Positions 1 to 3,946 of a DNA stretch of 5,067 bases are shown one piece after another. Under the pieces are notes generated by a model. That model was not told the origin of the DNA, ran no database searches, and worked only from the letters and a program-made list of their open reading frames with translations. The stretch spans positions 1 to 5,067 of the forward strand of contig WRGV01000115.1 in assembly GCA_009787035.1 (NCBI GenBank), read 5' to 3'. The position numbers were made by a program, and so were the translations under genes. This stretch comes from Propionibacteriaceae bacterium. Lineage in GTDB: Bacteria; Actinomycetota; Actinomycetes; Propionibacteriales; Propionibacteriaceae. Positions within the stretch are counted from its first letter, which is position 1; each line of letters starts with the position of its first letter.

Positions 1-715
1 CCCACGACAGGGCCGGCTCGGCGACGACGATCAGGTCGTCGCGGTAGCCGAGCTCGACCCACAGCGCCTCGGCACGCTCGGCGGGGAAACCCGACACGAT
101 GCGATCCACCAGCGTGCTGCAAAACAGGTTGTCCGACTCGATCCAGCCCGCCAGATCGTCGCCCAATCCGAAGTCGGCAACGCACGACAGCACGCAGCGC
201 TTCAGCTGCGCGGCGTTGTCGTCGATGAGCTCGCAGGGCAGCACGAGGAAGCCCGGCAGGCCGCGGGCGAAGCGCCGGGCCATCAGGTGTGCCAGCTTCG
301 CGGGGAAGCCGCGCGGCGGCACCGTCGCCGCCGTGTCGCGCGGATCGATCGCGATGCCGGCCTCGGTGGTGTTCGACACGATGGTGCCCGTGTGCGGGTC
401 GTCCGCCAGCGCGAGGAAGTCGTCCCAGGCCCGGTACGGATCGACGGTCGCGGTGACGACATCGATGATGCGGTGCTCGCGCACGCCCAGGCCCTCGGTC
501 ACCACGGTGTACAGGCGGTCTTGCCGTTCCAGCGCGTCCACGTGGCCGCCGGGGCGGGGCTGGACGATCGCGATGCCGCCATCGAACAGGCCAGCGTCGT
601 CGGCCTGCTGCACCTGCGGCCCGAGAAACCCGCGCAGGAAGTTGCCCTCGCCGAACTGGATGATGCGCGTCGGCCGCGCCGGTGCCGCGACCATCCGCCG
701 GCCCATCTGCATCAT
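1..715 (-). CDS. uxaB: Tagaturonate reductase (altronate oxidoreductase), N-terminal half, cut by window edge
   Basis: The cytoplasmic enzyme interconverts D-tagaturonate and D-altronate with NAD(H) in galacturonate catabolism. The window holds 238 codons of a protein that is about 480 residues in E. coli; the missing part is most of the C-terminal mannitol-dehydrogenase domain. My translation shows the family landmarks in order: RIIQFGEGNFLR (residues 17-28, Rossmann dinucleotide-binding turn), SNTTEAGI (114-121), PCELIDDN (160-167) and FCSTLVDRIVSG (198-209). All match E. coli UxaB closely from memory and fit it better than mannitol 2-dehydrogenase or fructuronate reductase (UxuB). The ATG at 715 (first of two tandem ATGs) gives 16 residues before RIIQFGEG, against 17 in E. 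coli. A G-run at 722-726, six bases upstream, is a weak SD. The 157-aa gene ends 55 bases upstream on the same strand, so co-transcription is possible. The family call is firm; the exact start is less so. Confidence 0.93.
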   Translation of the reverse strand, partial: MMQMGRRMVAAPARPTRIIQFGEGNFLRGFLGPQVQQADDAGLFDGGIAIVQPRPGGHVDALERQDRLYTVVTEGLGVREHRIIDVVTATVDPYRAWDDFLALADDPHTGTIVSNTTEAGIAIDPRDTAATVPPRGFPAKLAHLMARRFARGLPGFLVLPCELIDDNAAQLKRCVLSCVADFGLGDDLAGWIESDNLFCSTLVDRIVSGFPAERAEALWVELGYRDDLIVVAEPALSW

Positions 716-770
716 CGCGCACCCCCGCCCGACGGTTCGTGACCTGGCCACCAGCGCCAGATGATTCACC

Positions 771-1244
771 CTAGCCCGGCCGGGACGCGTCGGTTGCCGA
801 TTCCGCGGCATCGATGCGCCGCAGTTCGCCCAGCCACGTGGCGACCGAGCTCTTGATGCTTGCCCGGTCGGGATCGGGCACGCCCTTCACCGACCGTTCG
901 ATGGCCTGGTACATCTTTTCGCGCAGCTGCGCCGGCGTCATGGCGGGATGCACGAAGCCCGGCAGGTCGGATTCGTGGTAGGCCCCACGGTCGTCCAGCC
1001 GCACGCACCACTGCGGGCCGTGGACGCCGTCGTCGGGATCGTGCCAGGTGACCACGCCGTCGGCCAGCAGAGCGTCTGGGCGGTCATACCAGTCGCGATC
1101 AGGCTCGTACAGATGGACGCGCAGACCCTCGCGCAGCGCGATCCGGTTGCCGTCGGAGTCGATCACCAGTTCGTCGTGCGACAGCGGCTGCGGCGAATCC
1201 AGGCCGATGCAGTTGAAGTCCCAACGCACCCGCGGCCTGTCCAT
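771..1244 (-). CDS. Hypothetical protein, 157 aa, unrecognised
   Basis: I do not recognise this family. The protein is soluble-looking and acidic, with no signal peptide or membrane segment. The first ~100 residues look beta-rich with many Trp, Asp and Gly residues (WDFNCIGLD near the start, VTWHDPDDG at about 65-73, QWCVRLDD about 78-85). A helical part follows, beginning MTPAQLREKMYQAIERSV at about 102-119, then a low-complexity Ala/Asp tail. It is called a gene because it is a long open frame filling the space between two recognised same-strand genes, with a balanced composition unlike the Arg/Ala/Pro-rich frames overlapping it. The ATG at 1244 lacks an SD but has TACGCT exactly 6 bases upstream, suggesting a leaderless mRNA. 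It lies 46 bases after the SDR-like gene and 55 bases before uxaB. Nothing in the sequence ties it to uronate metabolism. Confidence 0.8.
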   Translation of the reverse strand: MDRPRVRWDFNCIGLDSPQPLSHDELVIDSDGNRIALREGLRVHLYEPDRDWYDRPDALLADGVVTWHDPDDGVHGPQWCVRLDDRGAYHESDLPGFVHPAMTPAQLREKMYQAIERSVKGVPDPDRASIKSSVATWLGELRRIDAAESATDASRPG

Positions 1245-1250
1245 ACCGCA

Positions 1251-1256
1251 AGCGTA
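1251..1256 (-). promoter_or_regulatory. Candidate -10 box TACGCT of the 157-aa gene (leaderless)
   Basis: On the minus strand TACGCT fits the actinobacterial TANNNT -10 pattern and ends 6 bases before the ATG at 1244, which would put the first transcribed base at or next to the start codon. I see no convincing -35 at 17-18 bases and no SD between the box and the ATG. If real, this gene has its own promoter inside the apparent SDR-157aa-uxaB cluster. Confidence 0.5.
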
Positions 1257-1274
1257 CCGGCCCGGTGCCCATTG

Positions 1275-1286
1275 GAGGCCGGCCTC
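1275..1286. repeat. 12-bp perfect palindrome between the SDR-like and 157-aa genes
   Basis: GAGGCCGGCCTC reads identically on both strands and sits in the 46-base gap, 5 bases past the SDR-like stop codon. With no loop it is a poor RNA hairpin and there is no T-tract, so a terminator is unlikely. A protein-binding site or chance in GC-rich DNA are both possible. Confidence 0.35.
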
Positions 1287-1290
1287 AGCC

Positions 1291-1917
1291 TCAGTCGGTG
1301 AGGACGGCGCTGCGACCCGCCCACTGGGCGTCGCGGGCGGCCTGCCACAAGAAGTCGGCGACGTCGGCCCGGCTGATCCGGGGCGAACCGTGCATCTGGA
1401 TGCGCGCCTGCGCGCGGTAGGTGCCGCGGGCCGGACCGTTGGTCAGTGTCGTGGGGTACACGATCGTCCAGTCCAGGTCCGACGCCCGCAGGGCCTTCTC
1501 CCCCTCCGCCTTGTCGGCGTAGATCGCCCGCAGCACGGTCGCATACGCGATGCGCTCCAGGAATGACGCGTCGCGCAGCGTGTCTGCGACGCCGAACGAC
1601 GACATCCACACCAGCCGCTTCACGCCCGCCCGCTGCGCCGCGGTGACGACCGCCTGCGCGGCCGCGCTGAAGAGCCCGTCCGGACGGACCGACCTTCCGC
1701 GCCCCAGCGTGGCGATCACCGCATCCTGCCCCTCCATGACCCGCTGGACGTCGTCCACCACGGTCGCATCGCCCGGGACAACGGCGATGCGATGGGCGAC
1801 GTCCTCCAGCGCCTGCGGATGCCTGGCCAGCACGGTCACTTCGTCGTCGGCGTCCAGCGCGCGGCTCAGTACGCAGCGTCCGGTCGGCCCGGTCGCCCCC
1901 AACAGCAACAGCTTCAC
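1291..1917 (-). CDS. NAD(P)-binding atypical SDR-family protein, 208 aa
   Basis: A Rossmann-fold protein of the atypical short-chain dehydrogenase group (NAD(P)H-binding/NmrA-like, related to YwnB and biliverdin/flavin reductase-like proteins). The N-terminus is KLLLLGATGPTGR, with the GxxGxxG dinucleotide loop at G7, G10 and G13. VVPGDATVVDDV (about 46-57) is the usual acidic loop after beta-3. RLVWMSSFGV (101-110) corresponds to the strand with the conserved S-S/G. YADKAEGEKALRASDLDWTIVYP (about 133-155) carries the K/E helix and the 'ldwtivRP' strand, with Tyr where Arg is common. The substrate cannot be assigned. The GTG at 1917 is preferred over an upstream extension in the same frame because GGAAGGA lies 7 bases before it and the Rossmann strand begins at once, as is usual in this family. 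The extra 78 upstream codons have no family resemblance and run through the hairpin at 2072-2136. Confidence 0.92.
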   Translation of the reverse strand: MKLLLLGATGPTGRCVLSRALDADDEVTVLARHPQALEDVAHRIAVVPGDATVVDDVQRVMEGQDAVIATLGRGRSVRPDGLFSAAAQAVVTAAQRAGVKRLVWMSSFGVADTLRDASFLERIAYATVLRAIYADKAEGEKALRASDLDWTIVYPTTLTNGPARGTYRAQARIQMHGSPRISRADVADFLWQAARDAQWAGRSAVLTD

Positions 1918-1924
1918 AACCCAT

Positions 1925-1931
1925 TCCTTCC
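1925..1931 (-). promoter_or_regulatory. Ribosome binding site that fixes the SDR-like GTG start
   Basis: GGAAGGA on the minus strand, 7 bases before the GTG at 1917, is the strongest SD for this frame and decides the start against longer readings of the same frame. Confidence 0.75.
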
Positions 1932-1943
1932 GGGGACCTGCCA

Positions 1944-1972
1944 CATTGCAGGGCGGGCCTTGACCCGCAATG
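1944..1972 (-). other. Possible small hairpin in the leader of the SDR-like gene
   Basis: GCGGG (1953-1957) pairs with CCCGC (1964-1968) around a 6-base loop, and flanking CATT (1944-1947) pairs with AATG (1969-1972) across a one-sided 5-base bulge. It lies about 13 bases upstream of the SD. Short stems like this are frequent in GC-rich DNA, so a regulatory role is only a guess. I found no clear promoter in 1973-2071. Confidence 0.25.
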
Positions 1973-2071
1973 ACCGCCATAGACAGTTGATCCCGGTGCC
2001 TCGTCTCACATCCGGCAACGCCACCCCCAACGCTGCCGGCGAAGACGAAACACCGGGAATCAACCACCTCC

Positions 2072-2136
2072 CGGGGCCATCCATCAGGTGGGTCGGACAC
2101 GACGGGGATGCCCGACCCCCCTGATGGATGGCCCCG
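2072..2136 (-). terminator. 27-bp imperfect hairpin after the fur-DUF2892 operon, probable terminator
   Basis: Arms 2072-2098 and 2110-2136 are complementary over 27 positions with two exceptions (2089/2119 and 2097/2111) and an 11-base loop. In minus-strand RNA one exception becomes a G-U wobble, leaving a single G-A mismatch; in plus-strand RNA both are true mismatches, so the structure favours the minus strand. It begins 7 bases after the stop codon of the small membrane protein gene, where a terminator is expected. No U-tract follows; U-less hairpin terminators have been proposed for actinobacteria. It could alternatively be a dispersed palindromic repeat or an RNase III-type processing site. 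Confidence 0.55.
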
Positions 2137-2143
2137 AACACCA

Positions 2144-2377
2144 TCACACACTCAACGCATCACGGCCCCGGAAGGGACCGCCTGTGACCACGGCCAGCGG
2201 ACAGACATTCGCCGAACCGCCGCCGATCAGCAGGACGCTGAGCACGACCAGCACCACCCCCAGGGGGATGGCCACATGCACCACGAACAACACGATGCCG
2301 ACCACGATGAAGACCAAGCCGACTACGACGCGCAGCCCGCGCCCCACGGGACGGGCCATGAAGCGGGCGAGAGTCAT
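2144..2377 (-). CDS. DUF2892/YgaP-like small inner-membrane protein, 77 aa
   Basis: A two-helix membrane protein. Hydrophobic segments cover about residues 15-35 and 37-53, preceded by an Arg-rich cytoplasmic-looking start (MTLARFMARPVGRGLR). After the second helix comes NVCPLAVVTGGPF (57-69), which resembles the 'CPLYALLG' end of the DUF2892 domain (the membrane part of YgaP); the match is by pattern and moderate. It may be a rhodanese-less relative. Its role is unknown. The ATG at 2377 shares ATGA with the Fur-like stop codon, and GGAG lies 8 bases upstream inside the fur coding end, so the pair is almost certainly translated from one mRNA. Control by the upstream repressor is therefore likely. 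A hairpin at 2072-2136 follows the stop at once. Confidence 0.82.
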   Translation of the reverse strand: MTLARFMARPVGRGLRVVVGLVFIVVGIVLFVVHVAIPLGVVLVVLSVLLIGGGSANVCPLAVVTGGPFRGRDALSV

Positions 2378-2790
2378 GAGAGGGGCTCCAATCTGATCAT
2401 ATGGCCGGACATTTCCTCCTCCTCGGCCGCCTGCGCACAGCTTTCGCAGCGGCCGTTGAGGACGATACCGTCACGGACGAGGTTGCGGCCCAACTGGGCC
2501 TGGATGGCCGCGATCGTGCTCTCGGGCAGCTGGATATCCATCAGCCCGCCGCAGCTCGTGCAGGCGAAGTGGTCGTGCGTGTGCGGATTGGCGTCGAGCA
2601 TCAGCTGGCGTCCATCCGACGGTGCAAGCCCGATCTCACCGCGCTCCAGCAACCGGGCCGTGATGCGGTGCACAGCCTGTACTGACAGCGTCGGCATGGT
2701 CGGATGCAGGACCGCGTACAGCGTCATGTTCGTCGCATGACGCAGTTCGCGCAGTGTCTTGAGCACTGCATCGGTCTGCATCGTTGGCAT
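2374..2790 (-). CDS. Fur-family metal/peroxide-sensing repressor, short N-terminus, 138 aa
   Basis: A winged-helix repressor of the Fur/Zur/PerR superfamily. TLSVQAVHRITARLLERGEI (about 34-53) matches the recognition helix and following segment of Fur proteins ('islaTVYRtL..L...G'). HTHDHFACTSC (70-80) is the HxHDH metal-binding stretch with the first zinc-binding CxxC (C77, C80); C115-x-x-C118 is the second pair. NLVRDGIVLNGRC follows the usual C-terminal pattern, and the tail EEEEMSGH is acidic. The region before the recognition helix is about 15-20 residues shorter than usual and lacks the 'GlRvTpqR' segment; an in-frame TAA 18 bases upstream rules out extension. The start is ATG 2790 if the mRNA is leaderless (TACAGT ends 6 bases upstream), or ATG 2781 if GGAGG at 2792-2796 is used (10-base spacing). 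The metal cannot be told from sequence. It overlaps the DUF2892 gene by 4 bases. Confidence 0.92.
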   Translation of the reverse strand: MPTMQTDAVLKTLRELRHATNMTLYAVLHPTMPTLSVQAVHRITARLLERGEIGLAPSDGRQLMLDANPHTHDHFACTSCGGLMDIQLPESTIAAIQAQLGRNLVRDGIVLNGRCESCAQAAEEEEMSGHMIRLEPLS

Positions 2791-2796
2791 GCCTCC

Positions 2797-2826
2797 ACTG
2801 TAGGGTTAACGATTCACCGTTGTCAA
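2797..2826 (-). promoter_or_regulatory. Promoter of the Fur-like operon
   Basis: On the minus strand, TTGACA (2821-2826, perfect -35 consensus) is separated by 18 bases from TACAGT (2797-2802, TANNNT). The predicted transcription start falls at or next to the ATG at 2790, which would make the transcript leaderless and leave the GGAGG at 2792-2796 outside the mRNA. Confidence 0.6.
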
Positions 2827-2830
2827 CGGT
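2816..2830. promoter_or_regulatory. 7-1-7 palindrome, probable operator of the Fur-like repressor
   Basis: ACCGTTG-T-CAACGGT is a perfect 7-1-7 inverted repeat, the geometry described for PerR and Fur boxes. It contains the -35 hexamer TTGACA at its centre, so a bound repressor would block RNA polymerase. A third, weaker half-site, TAACGAT (2807-2813), lies 2 bases away and matches CAACGGT at 5 of 7 positions. Autoregulation is inferred from position and symmetry; the base content is more GC-rich than classical Fur boxes. Confidence 0.6.
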
Positions 2831-2856
2831 TATCAGCAAACTCGTCCACCTTTTTT

Positions 2857-2871
2857 CGTGGAACATCCACG
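2857..2871. repeat. 6-3-6 inverted repeat beside a T-run, upstream of the fur promoter
   Basis: CGTGGA-ACA-TCCACG lies right after TTTTTT (2851-2856) on the plus strand; TCCAC at 2845-2849 offers an alternative partner for GTGGA. The T-run precedes the stem on plus and reads as A on minus, so it is not a standard terminator in either direction. It could be a second protein-binding site or a relic. Confidence 0.35.
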
Positions 2872-2967
2872 CCGCTCCCCCGTGCGGCAGATCGCCCGCG
2901 CACCCCGCGGCAGATTCACGACGACAGAAGCCAGACTCCACCGTCTGACTACGCGATTCACCCCGTG

Positions 2968-2991
2968 CGCATCGCTGTGCGGATCGATGCG
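2968..2991. repeat. 7-bp inverted repeat with 10-base loop
   Basis: CGCATCG (2968-2974) and CGATGCG (2985-2991) are perfect inverted copies. No T-tract lies on either side. It is probably chance or a minor structure in the gene-free stretch. Confidence 0.25.
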
Positions 2992-3096
2992 TTCGCGCCG
3001 GGTCCCGTCGGTGCAGCCAGGCAGTCGTCGTCGCGCGGCGCACCTCGCACGACCCCGAGGAACAGACAGTGGGCATCTGGCGCCGACCACAGACCC

Positions 3097-3132
3097 CGGC
3101 ACAGCGGGCCAGCGCCATGCCCGATCGTGCCG
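3097..3132 (-). other. Nested hairpin about 90 bases downstream of the tRNA
   Basis: Outer stem CGGCAC (3097-3102) with GTGCCG (3127-3132), then inner stem CGGGC (3105-3109) with GCCCG (3119-3123), joined by a 2x3 internal loop and closed by a 9-base loop: 11 pairs in all. It lies downstream of tRNA-Ala on the minus strand and could end that transcript, although no U-tract follows. It could equally belong to an unrecognised RNA. Confidence 0.35.
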
Positions 3133-3220
3133 CTCACCAACGAGCCCCAGCAGACACGATGATGAGAGAAAGTGCTAGTCAGTACGATATAGCCACATGC
3201 CAGAGGGCAAATTCAACGGG

Positions 3221-3293
3221 TGGAGCATAGGGGATTCGAACCCCTGGCCTCTTCCATGCCATGGAAGCGCGCTACCAACTGCGCCAATGCCCC
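3221..3293 (-). tRNA. tRNA-Ala, anticodon GGC
   Basis: The minus strand folds into a full 73-base cloverleaf. The acceptor stem GGGGCAT pairs with ATGCTCC, giving G3-U70, the identity pair read by alanyl-tRNA synthetase. The D arm is GCGC-AGTTGGTA-GCGC. The anticodon stem is CTTCC/GGAAG around loop ATGGCAT, anticodon GGC, decoding GCC/GCU. The T arm is AGGGG-TTCGAAT-CCCCT and the discriminator is A73. The CCA end is not encoded (CCC follows) and must be added after transcription. The 5' end lies 13 bases after the stop of the MmcQ-like gene on the same strand. Confidence 0.97.
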
Positions 3294-3299
3294 GCGATG

Positions 3300-3318
3300 C
3301 GGGTAGTTACTTTACCCG
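3300..3318 (-). other. Small hairpin spanning the MmcQ-like stop codon, just before the tRNA
   Basis: CGGGTA (3300-3305) and TACCCG (3313-3318) pair around a 7-base loop that contains the TAA stop (3307-3309). It lies 6 bases before the tRNA 5' end. No T-run follows, so termination here is doubtful; it may influence tRNA 5' processing or be chance. Confidence 0.35.
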
Positions 3319-3741
3319 AAGCCTGTCCGGACACGCAATCAGGCTTGTCATCGCCAGATTGTCCGGCAATTCGGCCCGCAGGCGCCGGGGCAGCCGGGAC
3401 GCGACGGCGTCCCACGCCTGGTCGGCCATCTCGCAGATGTCGTCGTCGGGCACCACCCCGGTCAGCGGGAAACTGTCCATGTACGGCTGCTGCACGGGTG
3501 GGCAGTGCCAGCCGCGCACCACCACACCCGGGTACATCGCCCGCCACATCAGCCCGAGGTCGGGGTGACAGCGCAGTGACGCCATCGGAACGCCCCGCAA
3601 CCTGAAGGCCATCAGCAGGATCAGCCCCGCGGGTCGGGACGGCGGACGCAGCCGGACGCAGGCCGTGTGGTCGTCGAACGGGTAGTCCAGGTACGTCCCG
3701 GGCATGGCCAGACAGTAGTCGATGAGCCGGTCCGCGTCCAC
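3307..3741 (-). CDS. MmcQ/YjbR-family protein, 144 aa
   Basis: A member of the MmcQ/YjbR family (the CyaY-like fold family, often annotated 'MmcQ/YjbR family DNA-binding protein'); the biochemical role is not established. Visible landmarks are LAMPGTYLDYPF (11-22, the usual 'lpgv.ed.PFg' start), ASLRCHPDLGLMWRAMYPGV (54-73, the 'lkcdPe.a..lr..ypgv' block) and VPDDDICEMADQAWDAV (97-113, the C-terminal helix). Length is normal and it looks intact. The start is the GTG at 3741: an in-frame TGA lies one codon upstream of it, and the next Met (residue 13) falls inside the conserved region. GAGG at 3743-3746 is only one base from the GTG and cannot serve as SD, while TAGGCT ends 6 bases upstream, so a leaderless mRNA is likely. 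It is divergent from the permease gene and 13 bases upstream of tRNA-Ala. Confidence 0.92.
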   Translation of the reverse strand: MDADRLIDYCLAMPGTYLDYPFDDHTACVRLRPPSRPAGLILLMAFRLRGVPMASLRCHPDLGLMWRAMYPGVVVRGWHCPPVQQPYMDSFPLTGVVPDDDICEMADQAWDAVASRLPRRLRAELPDNLAMTSLIACPDRLRVK

Positions 3742-3747
3742 ACCTCA

Positions 3748-3753
3748 AGCCTA
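3748..3753 (-). promoter_or_regulatory. Candidate -10 box TAGGCT of the MmcQ-like gene (leaderless)
   Basis: TAGGCT fits TANNNT and ends exactly 6 bases before the GTG at 3741. No -35 is evident at 17-18 bases; a 14-bp palindrome occupies that zone (3766-3779). If transcription starts here it would probably also cover tRNA-Ala. Confidence 0.55.
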
Positions 3754-3765
3754 ATCGCGGCACCT

Positions 3766-3779
3766 GCTCCCCGGGGAGC
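3766..3779. promoter_or_regulatory. 14-bp perfect palindrome in the divergent region, possible operator
   Basis: GCTCCCC-GGGGAGC is perfectly self-complementary without a spacer. It lies at about the -35 position relative to the TAGGCT box of the MmcQ-like gene, where a bound protein could act. No regulator is identified. Confidence 0.4.
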
Positions 3780-3850
3780 GACGCTTGACGCGCACAATCC
3801 GCAACGAATCCCTCCAGGTGTGCCGCATCACGGACCGGCGAAGGTAGAGT

Positions 3851-3931
3851 TGGTATGTTACGTGCCAGGGCAGGACTTCTCCAGTCAACGTACCCCAGGC
3901 ACAGACGATCCATACCATTGGGCATTGACTG
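3851..3931 (+). promoter_or_regulatory. Permease leader with competing inverted repeats
   Basis: TGGTATG (3851-3857) pairs with CATACCA (3911-3917), enclosing GTGCC (3862-3866) with GGCAC (3898-3902). Two pairings compete: TACGT (3859-3863) with ACGTA (3888-3892), and CAGTCAA (3882-3888) with TTGACTG (3925-3931). The last ends 2 bases before the AAAGG SD (3934-3938). This could be a switching leader or chance. Promoter guesses are weak: TATGTT at 3854-3859 and TACCAT at 3913-3918 both look like -10 boxes but lack good -35 partners, and a start from the second would exclude most of the structure. Confidence 0.3.
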
Positions 3932-3946
3932 AGAAAGGTCTGAGTC

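Larger units (their letters stand above)
2872..3220. other. Gene-free stretch between the Fur-like promoter and the tRNA
   Basis: No convincing gene is visible on either strand. The open frames here are Arg/Pro/Ser-rich, match no family I know, and occur in several overlapping frames as expected by chance in GC-rich DNA. The stretch holds several inverted repeats: a small one at 2932-2947 (CAGAC/GTCTG) and two listed separately. Positions 3155-3215 are clearly richer in A+T than the surroundings, compatible with the end of the tRNA transcription unit or a promoter, but no -35/-10 pair is persuasive. A small RNA or decayed gene cannot be excluded. Confidence 0.5.

Noticed and set aside
99..764. 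221-codon open frame on the plus strand
   Set aside because: Antisense to uxaB, whose frame shows clear conserved motifs; the product is Ser/Arg/Pro-rich with no recognisable domain.
1163..1924. 253-codon open frame on the minus strand
   Set aside because: It overlaps both the SDR-like and 157-aa genes in another frame, and its Arg/Gly/Ala-rich product is a frame shadow.
1918..2151. Upstream extension of the SDR-like protein by 78 codons
   Set aside because: The extension crosses the 27-bp hairpin and has no domain resemblance, while a good SD precedes the GTG at 1917.
2851..2871. Intrinsic terminator formed by the 6-3-6 repeat and T6 run
   Set aside because: The T-run precedes the stem on plus and reads as A after it on minus, so neither direction gives a stem followed by U.
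2704..3178. Plus-strand open frames of 106 and 152 codons upstream of and over the fur start
   Set aside because: Low-complexity Arg/Pro/Ser composition, no SD of note, no family match, and several frames open at once as expected by chance.
3221..3293. tRNA-Ala as an integrase attachment site
   Set aside because: I found no second copy of the tRNA 3' end and no integrase gene in the window.
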